This document shows, piece by piece, positions 27,214 through 35,906 of a stretch of DNA of 64,000 nucleotides (the first letter of the stretch is position 1; each line of letters opens with the position of its first letter). Position numbers and translations under genes: made by a program. Source of the stretch: JAMLHN01 sp035708745 (lineage in GTDB: Bacteria; Chloroflexota; Chloroflexia; Thermomicrobiales; UBA6265); assembly GCA_035708745.1 (NCBI GenBank), contig DASTFJ010000250.1, positions 62,001 to 126,000 of the forward strand. Reading direction: 5' to 3'. The notes below the pieces were generated by a model that saw nothing but the letters and a program-made list of their open reading frames with translations, made no database searches and was not told the origin of the DNA.

Positions 27214-28365
27214 ATGACAACCCCACTCCCCGACTGGGATCCTCGCGATCCCGCGATTTTGCAGGACCAGCGCGCGGCCTACGATGCCATGCGCCAGCGC
27301 TGCCCGGTCGCCTATAGCGAGTTTCTGGGCTGGTCGCTCTTCAGGCACGACGACATCGAACGCGTCCTGGACGATCCAGCGACATTTCGAAGCGCATCCC
27401 GCCACAGGGCAGTTCCCAATAGCCTGGACCCACCCGAGCACACTCTGTTCCGGCAGGCAATCGAACCGTTCTTCGAAGCCGAAACGATGCTGGCATTCGA
27501 ACCCCGCTGTCGGACCATCGCCGCCGAACTCACCGTCAACTCGATCCGCCGGGGCGAATTGGAATTCGCTCAGGAATTTGCCGAACACTTTGCACTTCGC
27601 TCGGCATGCGCGTTTCTTGGCTGGCCCGAGGACGATTGGATCGACCTGCAAGGCTGGACGCATGGCAATCAGGATGCGGCGCTCTCGCGTGACCGCGCTG
27701 CCGGACAAGCTCTCGCCGCGCAATTAGAACGCCACGTCGATACCGCCATTCGCGCGCGCAGAGCCGGCGCCATTCGATCCGACCACGATCTCACCACTTG
27801 CCTCATGGCAACCCAGGTGGACGGGCAGGCCCTCTCCGACGATGACATAGTGAGCATCCTGCGCAACTGGATCGCCGGACATGGCACCGTCGCAGCAGGA
27901 TTGGGCATTCTGGTCTTCCACCTGGCACAGGATCTCGACCTGCAACACCGACTCCGCGCTGATCCCGCGCTCATTGGACCGGCCGTGGACGAGATTCTGC
28001 GCGTCGATGACCCACTCGTCGCTAATCGCCGCACCACTGCGCACGCGGTCGACATCGGCGAGCGTCACATTCCCGTTGACGCAAAACTGACCTTGATGTG
28101 GATTGCTGCTAATCGCGACGAAAACGCATTCGCCAGCCCCGATGTCATCGACCTCGATCGCGATCAGCGGCAAAATCTCGTTTTCGGCGCGGGCATTCAC
28201 GATTGCGTTGGTGCGCCGCTGGCTCGTCTCGAGTTGCGAGTCGCGTTGGAAGAGCTCCTTGGCCAAACGTCGGCAATCGCGCCGGGAACGTCGGACGCTC
28301 CGGTTCGCGCCGTCTATCCGGGCAACGGCTTCCGGAAGTTGCCGATCAGCTTGGCTGGCGCGTGA
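27214..28365 (+). CDS. Cytochrome P450
   Basis: 383 aa soluble bacterial P450. Heme-binding loop FGAGIHDCVGAPLARLEL with axial cysteine C331, the K-helix ExxR as EILR (VDEILRVDDPLVANRRTT), and the I-helix around NWIAGHGTVAAG. The usual A-G-x-D-T oxygen-activation motif reads AGHGTVA, so the acidic residue is replaced, which may alter proton delivery. No ferredoxin or reductase partner is adjacent, so redox partners and substrate are unknown. It follows the small conserved protein by 65 nt and is the last gene before the tRNA. Confidence 0.93.
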   Translation: MTTPLPDWDPRDPAILQDQRAAYDAMRQRCPVAYSEFLGWSLFRHDDIERVLDDPATFRSASRHRAVPNSLDPPEHTLFRQAIEPFFEAETMLAFEPRCRTIAAELTVNSIRRGELEFAQEFAEHFALRSACAFLGWPEDDWIDLQGWTHGNQDAALSRDRAAGQALAAQLERHVDTAIRARRAGAIRSDHDLTTCLMATQVDGQALSDDDIVSILRNWIAGHGTVAAGLGILVFHLAQDLDLQHRLRADPALIGPAVDEILRVDDPLVANRRTTAHAVDIGERHIPVDAKLTLMWIAANRDENAFASPDVIDLDRDQRQNLVFGAGIHDCVGAPLARLELRVALEELLGQTSAIAPGTSDAPVRAVYPGNGFRKLPISLAGA

Positions 28366-28562
28366 GTATCGACTCCAGTCGCAAAGTTTCGAACGAATGA
28401 GAGAAGGATTCACCTGGCTCAGTTCGAACTGTCCTGGCCGCCTTCGAACCCAACCTGGCCCGGAGCCCGTGGGTAAATACAATCAGCGAGAAGTCACTGA
28501 GTGGCCGGCTGGAGTAGAATGCACCAGGTTGCCGGGAACCGCGGTTTCCCGCCAGCGCATCT

Positions 28563-28635
28563 GCGCCCGTAGCTCAGTGGATAGAGCGCTTGCCTCCGGA
28601 GCAAGAGGTCGCGTGTTCGAGTCACGCCGGGCGTA
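28563..28635 (+). tRNA. tRNA-Arg (anticodon CCG)
   Basis: Complete cloverleaf: acceptor 28563-28569 with 28628-28634 (closing G-U), D arm with AGTGGATA loop, anticodon stem CTTGC/GCAAG with loop CTCCGGA (anticodon CCG), T arm GCGTG-TTCGAGT-CACGC, discriminator A. CCA is not encoded. A decayed tyrosine recombinase lies 19 nt beyond its 3' end, so it may have served as an integration site. Confidence 0.95.
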
Positions 28636-28653
28636 CCCCTAAAGCCCCAGTGT

Positions 28654-28932
28654 TTATGCGAGTTTCTCCCAATTGTGACAACTGTCGCGCTTGGGTGTTT
28701 TTCCTCTTGTGCACGATTTGTTCACGCGCCAGGTCAGGTCACTCGTAGTCGACAGCCGCAAGTGACCTGAGCGCTCACTCACCACCCTGAGTGGCACCGT
28801 CCGCAAAATGAGCCAGCGGGTGTGTCGCAAATCGTGAATCTGGATCCTCCGCACGAAGGTATCCTCGATGATGCGTAGAAGCGCGCGGGGACGGTCCGCA
28901 TCGCCGTGGACGAGCTTAAACCCACGACAGGC
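28654..28932 (-). pseudogene. Tyrosine recombinase (phage-type integrase) C-terminal remnant
   Basis: Open only from 28932 to 28654 (92 codons, no proper start). The frame contains LVHGDADRPRALLRIIEDTF, IQIHDLRHTRW and VPLRVVSERSGHLRLSTTSD, which align with the integrase catalytic core. The HxLRHT arginine and histidine and the later GH pair are kept. The catalytic tyrosine region (normally xLDTYxH) reads TTSDLTW, so the nucleophile is lost. An upstream TGA interrupts the frame. It points toward tRNA-Arg 19 nt away, as integrases of tRNA-targeting elements do. Read as a fossil of an integrated element. Confidence 0.75.
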
Positions 28933-29209
28933 TCACAATTTGACTTTGTGGCCAGCCATACCACCTTCAGCAGATCTGAACAGTGACGAGCTGCCCGGAA
29001 TTTCACGAATTCCATTTTGTCGCATGTCCGCAATACGCCTTTTGGGTGACCGCGCGCATCGATCTCCGCGACATACTGGATACAGCCAGGAACGGCCAAG
29101 TGCCAAGCGGGGCACACGCAGTTCGAGGCCCGGGTTCGACAGCATGCTGTGGCGCCCGCTGATCGACACGTCGACTCTAAGGTGGAAACATCTGGATGGA
29201 GACCACACC

Positions 29210-29725
29210 ATGAGCGAAACGACAACCACTCTGATGGCAGCCACATACCCCAACGAGGAACACGCGCGGACCATCCTCGATATGCTCGAATCGATGTATC
29301 GTGCCCTGACGATCGATCTCAAGGACGCCGTTATGGTGACCAAAGAGGACGATGGCAAGATTAAGGTGCACGAGACGACCGATGTCTCCACCCGCAAAGG
29401 GCTGAAGCGGGGCGCCATTGCCGGCGGGGTGCTCGGCCTCATCTTTCCGCCCAGCTTGCTCATAACCGCGGCGGCGGGCGGCGGTATCGGCGCTCTGTGG
29501 GGCAAGATCAAGGACAGCGGCGTGAAGCACGACGACGTCAAGAACCTAGCCGACAAGCTGGCGCCCGGTCAGGCAGCGCTCATCGTATTGGTCGACAACG
29601 GGAGCGTTGTTGCCACACAGCTGGCGTTAGGCTCTTACGAAGGGGAACTGGTGACGAAACCCGTGAGCGACGCCGAGCTCAAGGAACTCTATGAGCGGCA
29701 AGGGCGGGAATGGACTTCAGAATAG
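29210..29725 (+). CDS. DUF1269 family protein
   Basis: 171 aa. N-terminal domain with the repeated xxATYPNEEHARTILDMLE pattern, a basic/charged linker (VHETTDVSTRKGLKRGA), a glycine-rich membrane hairpin (IAGGVLGLIFPPSLLITAAAGGGIGALWG) and a C-terminal half with APGQAALIVLVD. This is the usual DUF1269 arrangement. Function is not established. Two more members are in the window (38353-38850, 59117-59614). Start ATG 29210 follows GGAG by 9 nt. It is the first intact gene after the integrase remnant. Confidence 0.85.
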   Translation: MSETTTTLMAATYPNEEHARTILDMLESMYRALTIDLKDAVMVTKEDDGKIKVHETTDVSTRKGLKRGAIAGGVLGLIFPPSLLITAAAGGGIGALWGKIKDSGVKHDDVKNLADKLAPGQAALIVLVDNGSVVATQLALGSYEGELVTKPVSDAELKELYERQGREWTSE

Positions 29726-29841
29726 GTAGCGTCTGTCTCTTTCGACCGGTGCTCACTCAGGGTCCCAGTGCGCGGATCGAGAATGGTATTCGTATTCTCA
29801 TGGAGACCGCAGGGTAGAGCTGGGCCCTGGATGGACCGGCA

Positions 29842-31266
29842 TTAGAGGGAGGAATCGTCGCCACCCATAATCTGCTGATCCTCGGAGCGCTCATCGATCA
29901 GGAAATGCCCCGCATCGCCGCGCTGAATTGGTTCGTCGGAGGTGTGGCGGAAACTGTAGCGCACCAGCAGCAGCACAATGCCGCCGGATACCAGCGGCGC
30001 TACGAGGAACACATACTTGGGCCCAGTAAAGGTGGCGACGATACCCAAAATAAAAACTGAGGCGAGATTGAATGCATTTTGCTGAACTTGCTGTAGACCG
30101 AAGATGCCTCCCTGCTCGATGATCGGTACGTGGCGATTGATATAGACCTGCACCGACTGGCTGGCTGCGGTCGAACCGAGGTTGGCAGGCAACGCGATAA
30201 TTCCAGCGGCTAGCACAAGCTGGCTGAGTTGGATTCCGAATAAGGGTTCGAGGAGTCGCAGCGGGTTTAGCCAAGCGACATACGGCGCCACCGTGTCGAT
30301 TGCACCGAGCATGAACGCCCCGACAATCATGAGAACGAGCGAGTAGACCGCCAGACGCCGCTCACCGAAGCGATGGATCAGTCGAGGTCCGCCTACCGCC
30401 CCGATAAGGTAACCAATGCCGGCCGGCGCGAAGATATAAATGCTATTTGCAGGATCCTCATCGAGCACTTCGCGCACATAGACAGGCAGAAGCGAATTGA
30501 TTCCTTCGAAAAGCGCAGCGCACGTAATACCGACAAGAAGCATCGACCCAACGGGGCGGTGAGTCATGAGCCAGTTGGCGTTGTATTTGAGGGAGAGCGC
30601 TCTCGGTTTCCAATTCAACACAGTGATGGATTCCCGCAGGCTTTTGCTCCCCGCCGCCTCCTTGTTCGGAAGTTTGTAAATACGGACCGCGCCGATCAGG
30701 TACAAAAGGCCGCCAACGAGAAGGACGGCATTGATGCTGAAGAATTTGATCAAGAGGGGGGCGATAAACGATGAGCCGATAGCCGAACCAATAGAGCCGA
30801 GCACGTTTACCAATGCGCCGGTGGTGGCTACCTCTGACGGAGTCGAAACAACCGCCACGATTGATTTCAAACCGGGGGAGATCACCTGGGCCATCGCGCT
30901 GGTCAAGAAGATCAGCACCAGCATGGGGACGATTTCAGTTCCAAAAAGTAGTGGAAGAACCAGGCAAAGCGAGGCTTGAATGATGAAGCTGATGGCCAAC
31001 GTTCGCTGTTTTGGAGCACTATCGGCCAGCATGCCTCCTTGCAAGCCGAAGAGCAACGCTGCCAGATAAGACGCTGAGTTTGCTAGCGAGATCTGGAATT
31101 GAGAGGCGCCCTCTGTGGCTAGAAAGACCATGACGCCATAGGAAAGTGTCGACCCCGCCATTTTCGCAGCGAAGCGTGAAACCGAGAGGATCCGGACCTC
31201 TGCCTGTTTCAGGACATCGCGATACGTGACAGGTGCTGAGGTAGGCACTGAAGCGGCGTCGATCAT
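29842..31266 (-). CDS. Major facilitator superfamily transporter
   Basis: 474 aa with about 12 membrane helices. Characteristic N-half features include GGMLADSAPKQRTLAISF, a loop with the MFS basic motif, and a C-half repeat with GPRLIHRFGERRLAVYSL. Resembles MFS_3/enterobactin-exporter-like carriers, probably exporting small molecules; the substrate is unknown. Convergent with the DUF1269 gene; no clear terminator in the 116-nt gap apart from weak hairpins (GAGAAT/ATTCTC near 29783). Confidence 0.88.
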   Translation of the reverse strand: MIDAASVPTSAPVTYRDVLKQAEVRILSVSRFAAKMAGSTLSYGVMVFLATEGASQFQISLANSASYLAALLFGLQGGMLADSAPKQRTLAISFIIQASLCLVLPLLFGTEIVPMLVLIFLTSAMAQVISPGLKSIVAVVSTPSEVATTGALVNVLGSIGSAIGSSFIAPLLIKFFSINAVLLVGGLLYLIGAVRIYKLPNKEAAGSKSLRESITVLNWKPRALSLKYNANWLMTHRPVGSMLLVGITCAALFEGINSLLPVYVREVLDEDPANSIYIFAPAGIGYLIGAVGGPRLIHRFGERRLAVYSLVLMIVGAFMLGAIDTVAPYVAWLNPLRLLEPLFGIQLSQLVLAAGIIALPANLGSTAASQSVQVYINRHVPIIEQGGIFGLQQVQQNAFNLASVFILGIVATFTGPKYVFLVAPLVSGGIVLLLVRYSFRHTSDEPIQRGDAGHFLIDERSEDQQIMGGDDSSL

Positions 31267-31439
31267 CGCAGTCTCAGGGTGTCAATTCCGATACGTCGTC
31301 GCCAGCATATCCCGGCTGTGGGGGAATGTAATTCCACCTAAAGAGGTATTCGATTCGGTTCGGCGTCCTGATAATCTGAAGCTGTTGTCGCATTTGCGGC
31401 GAGATAGTCCGAGCTGCTTCAGGAAAGTGGGATGCCACG

Positions 31440-31742
31440 ATGTGCTGTATCTTTTCGATCCTCGTCTTTCTTGGGCCGCGCTTCGGTCTGATCGTCTGGT
31501 ATCTGTACCAACCAGGTCGCTTCGACCGTGTGTTCGACGGCTGGATTGCCCCGGTTCTCGGCTGGATTTTCTTGCCTTGGACCACGCTCATGTGGGTTTC
31601 GGTCGGGCTTAGCGGCGTGAGCGGCACCGATTGGATCTGGATCGGTCTGGCACTGCTTGCAGATATCGCGACCTATGCGGGTGGCGGCTGGCGCAACAAA
31701 GATCAGGTCAGCGGCTACGCTACCCAGTACACCGCTCGGTAA
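31440..31742 (+). CDS. Small integral membrane protein
   Basis: 100 aa. Three hydrophobic segments (MCCIFSILVFLGPRFGLIVWY, WIAPVLGWIFLPWTTLMWV, DWIWIGLALLADIATYAGG). The opening MCCIFSxLVxLGPR is typical of a widespread uncharacterised actinobacterial/chloroflexal family. It is monocistronic and followed 18 nt later by a strong intrinsic terminator, which supports it being a real gene. Function unknown. Confidence 0.8.
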   Translation: MCCIFSILVFLGPRFGLIVWYLYQPGRFDRVFDGWIAPVLGWIFLPWTTLMWVSVGLSGVSGTDWIWIGLALLADIATYAGGGWRNKDQVSGYATQYTAR

Positions 31743-31760
31743 CGAGGGTTAACGAACTGG

Positions 31761-31795
31761 CCAGGCCGTGCCGAAAATGGCGCGGCCTGGTTTTT
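31761..31795 (+). terminator. Intrinsic terminator
   Basis: CCAGGCCG (31761-31768) pairs with CGGCCTGG (31783-31790), and the stem extends inward through a U-G and GCC/GGC to a GAAAAT loop, 12 bp in all. Five T follow (31791-31795). Canonical, 18 nt after the small membrane protein. The remaining 280 nt to 32075 hold only the stem-loop at 31980-31999. Confidence 0.9.
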
Positions 31796-31979
31796 GCCGG
31801 GTGCTTGGAAGATCCCTGTGTGAACCCCAGACTCATGCAGATTCTCGCCGCTGGACGAGCAGGTTCATTCCGGCGTGCCCGGCCCTTCCATGAGACTTCC
31901 TCTCCTGAAGAGTTCGGTCCGTCGAAGCACCGAGCGACAAGAGAGGCACGAATACTCTGAATGGAATTAAGCTCTCACT

Positions 31980-31999
31980 GTCTGCTGTGATCAGCGGAC
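31980..31999 (-). terminator. Stem-loop downstream of the first DUF4397 gene
   Basis: GTCTGCTG (31980-31987) pairs with CAGCGGAC (31992-31999) through eight pairs including one G-U, around a TGAT loop. It is 77 nt past the stop on the minus strand and lacks a T-tract, so termination is only possible. Confidence 0.4.
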
Positions 32000-32075
32000 A
32001 TCTTCGAGATACGGTTCGGAGCCATCGCCGAAGGAATACCAGAACCGGATGTTGCCACGGGGTCAGGGCCGACGG

Positions 32076-32822
32076 TTAGCTGACACTTGGAAGTGAGACG
32101 CTCAATATGGTCAGCGGCTGCTCTCGGCTTTCTGGCTTGCCCATGACAACAAAGACATATGAGGTGTTCGGCTCGATTTCGACTTGTTCCTGTTCGAGGA
32201 CGACATTGTCTGTCCCGGCCTCTGTTACGCGTAGATCGAAGCTCCCGGTCCGCGTGGGGCCGCCCGCGGTCGAAGCGCCATATTGCAGATCCTCGACGAG
32301 CGGAGTCAGATTGCCAATCGGAATCCGACGGCTGGATTCGGAGGCATAGAGGTCGAGCGCCGGCGCCTCGGCCGCGGCATGGACTCCGATCGAACGGGCG
32401 TCGCCGATCAAAGGTTTGCGGAGGTCGAGGAGGACCGGGATGACGAAAAAGTCCGAGATCACAACCACGTAGGTCTGTCCCGGCTCGGTTGGGATCATTG
32501 TGTTAAAGATGTCGCGGTCGACCCCCCACGAGACGTTCTGTCTGATGATCACAACAGTCCCTGTCGCTGTTCCCTGGAGCTCGTCCGACGTTTTACCGTA
32601 GGCGAGTTTTTCAACCACACGGTGCTCGCTCGAGTCACCATTGATGTAGACATCGACATTGTCGAGCGCAGTCAAGGCATTGACAAACACTAGCCCGACC
32701 ACGGGTTCGCCGCTTTCCGGGCTGGCTTCTTGAGCCGACATGCCGATTCCCGGAGCGCCCAATAACAGAACGAGTACCAAAAACCCACCGGTACAGATCT
32801 TGTTGAACCCATTGATCCACAT
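32076..32822 (-). CDS. Secreted DUF4397 domain protein (copy 1)
   Basis: 248 aa. Signal peptide (KICTGGFLVLVLLLGAPGIGMS, then AQEASPESG), so exported. The DUF4397 part shows VFVNALTALDNVDVYING, LAYGKTSDELQG, and two related halves with ARSIGVHAAAEAPALDLYA and YVFVVMGKPESREQPLTI. Start ATG 32822 has GGAGG 8 nt upstream. A paralogue with the same layout is at 37421-38167. DUF4397 is a beta-sandwich domain of unknown function in cell-surface proteins. Confidence 0.85.
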   Translation of the reverse strand: MWINGFNKICTGGFLVLVLLLGAPGIGMSAQEASPESGEPVVGLVFVNALTALDNVDVYINGDSSEHRVVEKLAYGKTSDELQGTATGTVVIIRQNVSWGVDRDIFNTMIPTEPGQTYVVVISDFFVIPVLLDLRKPLIGDARSIGVHAAAEAPALDLYASESSRRIPIGNLTPLVEDLQYGASTAGGPTRTGSFDLRVTEAGTDNVVLEQEQVEIEPNTSYVFVVMGKPESREQPLTILSVSLPSVS

Positions 32823-32972
32823 GCCGTCATCCTCCTTCAGTTGAGTCAAGACACCACCAGCCAAATACAACGTGGCGGTGGTTCAGGACGCGGAAGGTCG
32901 CTCGGATTTGCGACTAATTTGCTAATTCCGCTGAATGACGCTCGTTCGCCAAATTGAACCCCTCCATCATGT

Positions 32973-33728
32973 CTATGTGAAGTCGATAGCAGCGGAGTTC
33001 GGCAGGGCGGTTTCACGAATGACGACCATTGCGATAAAGTAGAGGATTGGAATCCCGGCATAAATCCCAAGACTGATCGTCGGTCGTTGATCTGCCAGGA
33101 CGATCGCAATGCCGCTGCAAGTGACCTGTGCGACCTGCAGTCCACTGCCGATCCGGCGCGAGCGACGATCGATCGGCGCGAAGAGGATGTACGGCTTTCC
33201 CGTCGCATAGAACCAAATCGCCAGTCGCGATATCGAGACCCCGATGAGGAGCGCCCCATAGAGCTTCAGCGCAGTCGCATCACGATCGAATTTGGCGAGC
33301 AGCGAAGCACCGAATGGGATCATGCAGAGGGGAAGCAGATAGATGATATTTAGCCAGACCAGTGTGGGATTTGTGCGTTCGATCAAAGCGAAAAGATCGC
33401 GGTGTCCCGCCCAGGCGATAGCAACAACGACGAAGCTAATGAGAAAGGCGATAAACGATGGCTGGATTTCCCGGACAGCGTCGGAGAGCGATTGCCCGGC
33501 GTTGAGATCCGGTACATGGATTTCGAGCACGAGCAACGTCAGGATGATGGCGAAGACGCCGTCGCTCAGGGCCAGTACCCGCCCCGGATCTCGGGTCCGC
33601 TCGAGGAGAGCGGAATCGGTTGTACTCTGCATCGTACCTGTCTCCGCTTGCACCGCAACTTGGCCACGGCGCCTATTGGCATCTACGGGAGTTATCCTGC
33701 GGCCCGCAGCCTCCGGATCGTCGGACAT
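32973..33728 (-). CDS. TMEM175-family potassium-channel-like membrane protein (DUF1211)
   Basis: 251 aa. Contains the TMEM175 signature RxxxxSDGVFAI (RVLALSDGVFAIILTLLVLEI) at the start of TM1, where the usual Phe is Leu, and six hydrophobic segments in total. Bacterial TMEM175 proteins form tetrameric K+-selective channels, so it should pass K+ across the inner membrane. The start is uncertain: ATG 33728 or ATG 33632, both followed by hydrophilic residues before TM1. It follows the short membrane protein 33739-33936 by 10 nt, so the two may be coupled. Confidence 0.85.
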   Translation of the reverse strand: MSDDPEAAGRRITPVDANRRRGQVAVQAETGTMQSTTDSALLERTRDPGRVLALSDGVFAIILTLLVLEIHVPDLNAGQSLSDAVREIQPSFIAFLISFVVVAIAWAGHRDLFALIERTNPTLVWLNIIYLLPLCMIPFGASLLAKFDRDATALKLYGALLIGVSISRLAIWFYATGKPYILFAPIDRRSRRIGSGLQVAQVTCSGIAIVLADQRPTISLGIYAGIPILYFIAMVVIRETALPNSAAIDFT

Positions 33729-33738
33729 GAGGTGCTTT

Positions 33739-33936
33739 CTACGATCGCCGATCTTCTGACCAGTTCATGAACGCAAAGAACATCAGAATGCCGCCTACCC
33801 CAGCACCGGCGAGGGCAACGGCGCCGCCAATCAATTCGAAACCAAGCTGCCAAATAACCCAACCAATCAGATACCCAACGGCAGCGCCGACGAGCACGCA
33901 GGCGATCCAGATCGCGATAAGTCTCCAACCTTGCAC
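33739..33936 (-). CDS. Small two-TM membrane protein
   Basis: 65 aa from GTG 33936, chosen because a strong AGGAGAGGAG element lies 7-16 nt upstream; an ATG 69 nt earlier is also in frame. Two hydrophobic segments (LIAIWIACVLVGAAVGYLIGWV and ALAGAGVGGILMFFAFM) with a short C-terminal NWSEDRRS tail. No family recognised. Probably co-transcribed with the TMEM175 gene. Confidence 0.65.
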   Translation of the reverse strand: MQGWRLIAIWIACVLVGAAVGYLIGWVIWQLGFELIGGAVALAGAGVGGILMFFAFMNWSEDRRS

Positions 33937-34020
33937 GGGTTGCTCTCCTCTCCTAACTCTGCCGGTTCGTCGACGCTTGCCAAAGCAATCTTTCGCTTGA
34001 GCCAAGGCAACGGCGCTTCA

Positions 34021-35751
34021 TCATCGGACACCGGTCCTCTCGCCCGATCGGCATCGCGTGAGATACGCATCGACGGCGTCGCTCACGTCGAGGTGAAACT
34101 TTTCCGGTCCGATCTCAGCGACGACTCCGTCACGTTCGAGTACCTCCAGGGCTGATTTCTTCACCCGCGAAAGGTGGAAAGCAATATTTCTAGCTGCCAA
34201 ATATCGATAGATGCGACTGATTTTTTCAGCTCCCTGGGCGTCGATGAAGTTCACGCTTTGACAGTCGAGAATCACCAATTCGAGTTGCTCCTCACTTTTG
34301 TCGATGAGCTGGTGAATCCGTTCCTCGAGTGAATCTGCGGTGGCGAAGAACAACGCGCCCTCCAGGCGGATCGCCAGCACTCCGGGGACTTGCTCATCGC
34401 CCGGAAAGTCGTCCAGATCTCGAAAAACATGTGTTCCACTGGCCCGCCCAAGCAGCGGAATCGACGGCGATGTGGTGACCCGCAGCAGCCAGATCAGTGA
34501 AAGGAGAACTCCAATGAGCACTCCCGCGAGGACGCCGAATAACACGACACCGCTCAGTGCCGCGATGGCGATATAAAAATCTGAGCGTTTCACCGCAAAG
34601 AGCCGGCGAAGTTCCGGCACGTCCATCATCCCCAGAGTGACGGCCTCGATGACTACCGCCCCGAGGACAGCCTTTGGCAGTTGGGAGAAGAGCGGAGCGA
34701 GAAAGATCAATGTGAGAACAATGGTGCCACCGGTCACTAACGAGGCGATTGGGCTCTTTGCCCCGGCGCGATCGTTCAGTGAGCTGGCAGAAAGACTGGT
34801 CGAAACAGGAATTCCCTGGAAGAGCCCGGCTCCGATATTCGCAGCTCCCTGCGCCAACGATTCCCGGTCGATATTGACTTGATAGCCGTTCTTCGCCGCG
34901 AAGAAACGGGCATCCCCGGCACTTTGCGAAAAACCGATCATGACAATGGCCGTGGCTGCCAGAGCAACGAGACCAAAGTGATCGGCGACGACATGCAGAT
35001 CAGGCACTTCTATCGAAGGTAGGCCGCGTGGCACATCACCCACTAAGGCCACGCCGCGCGCCTTCAGATCGAGCGCCGTGGAGACCAATAGACCAACGGC
35101 AACGACAATGAGCTCACCCGGGAGGCTTGGAGCCGCTGCATGCAGGCCAAAGAGCACAGCCAGGGAAAGCACCCCCACGAGCGCCGTGGTACCGTGAAGG
35201 TCCCCAACTCCTTCGAACCAGCTCCAGAGTTCCTGCCAGGCGTTGTCGCCGTCTGCTTCGGTACCGGTAATCTTGGACAGCTCTCCGACGATAACGTCGA
35301 TAGCTGCGCCGAACAGGAACCCGGTAATCACCGCTTTCGAGATAAATTGCGAAATCCACCCCATCCGGAGCAAGGACATCGCGACAAAGATTATTCCCGC
35401 AACCAGGGCGATCGCGGCAACGAGTGCTGCCGCATCGGCGTCCGTACCGAGACTGGCAGCAAGTACTGTGCTCCCGGCAACTGCGGCAAGTCCGGAGCTG
35501 GGGCCGGTCGAAATCTGGCGGGATGTGCCGAAGATCGCATAAAGAATCGCACCGGCTGCCGCCGCATACAAACCGTTCTCGATGGGAACGCCGGCGATCT
35601 CGGCATATCCAAGGTTTTTCGGCACGACCAGCGCGGTGACCGTGACGCCCGCGATGAGGTCCGGTCGCAGAAACGAACGGTCGTACATCCGGATCCAGCG
35701 CGGGAACGTGAGCACTCCAGATGTCGACGTTTCAGTTCCTGGAGAGCGCAT
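34021..35751 (-). CDS. SulP-family anion transporter with STAS domain
   Basis: 576 aa from ATG 35751 (an upstream TTG would add 25 residues). N-terminal SulP transmembrane domain: DLIAGVTVTALVVPKNLGYAEIAGVP, YAIFGTSRQISTGPSSGLAA, and GFSQSAGDARFFAAKNGYQVNID later. C-terminal cytoplasmic STAS domain (about residues 455-570) with LVILDCQSVNFIDAQGAEKI; the serine phosphorylated in SpoIIAA-type STAS domains is not present there. Carries sulfate, bicarbonate or similar anions with H+ or Na+; specificity not deducible. It lies between the TMEM175 pair and DUF2252, all on the minus strand. Confidence 0.92.
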   Translation of the reverse strand: MRSPGTETSTSGVLTFPRWIRMYDRSFLRPDLIAGVTVTALVVPKNLGYAEIAGVPIENGLYAAAAGAILYAIFGTSRQISTGPSSGLAAVAGSTVLAASLGTDADAAALVAAIALVAGIIFVAMSLLRMGWISQFISKAVITGFLFGAAIDVIVGELSKITGTEADGDNAWQELWSWFEGVGDLHGTTALVGVLSLAVLFGLHAAAPSLPGELIVVAVGLLVSTALDLKARGVALVGDVPRGLPSIEVPDLHVVADHFGLVALAATAIVMIGFSQSAGDARFFAAKNGYQVNIDRESLAQGAANIGAGLFQGIPVSTSLSASSLNDRAGAKSPIASLVTGGTIVLTLIFLAPLFSQLPKAVLGAVVIEAVTLGMMDVPELRRLFAVKRSDFYIAIAALSGVVLFGVLAGVLIGVLLSLIWLLRVTTSPSIPLLGRASGTHVFRDLDDFPGDEQVPGVLAIRLEGALFFATADSLEERIHQLIDKSEEQLELVILDCQSVNFIDAQGAEKISRIYRYLAARNIAFHLSRVKKSALEVLERDGVVAEIGPEKFHLDVSDAVDAYLTRCRSGERTGVR

Positions 35752-35906
35752 ATCGTGCCCCAGACGAGAGTAGGGAAACGGTCTGTACCGTTCGGACCCG
35801 GGAGACGTGCGGAACGAACACTTCAAACAGGTCGGACCGATTTACGACGACGCCCTCACCACCCAGGTGGTGCTGGATCTATTCCGACGTGGCGTCGGTG
35901 CTAGCG

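Noticed and set aside
28779..29246. 155-aa minus-strand frame near the integrase remnant
   Set aside because: It covers the integrase in a different frame; only the 28654-28932 frame shows recombinase motifs.
35140..35904. 254-aa plus-strand frame opposite the SulP gene
   Set aside because: Lies entirely antisense to conserved SulP sequence and its upstream gap; no domain.
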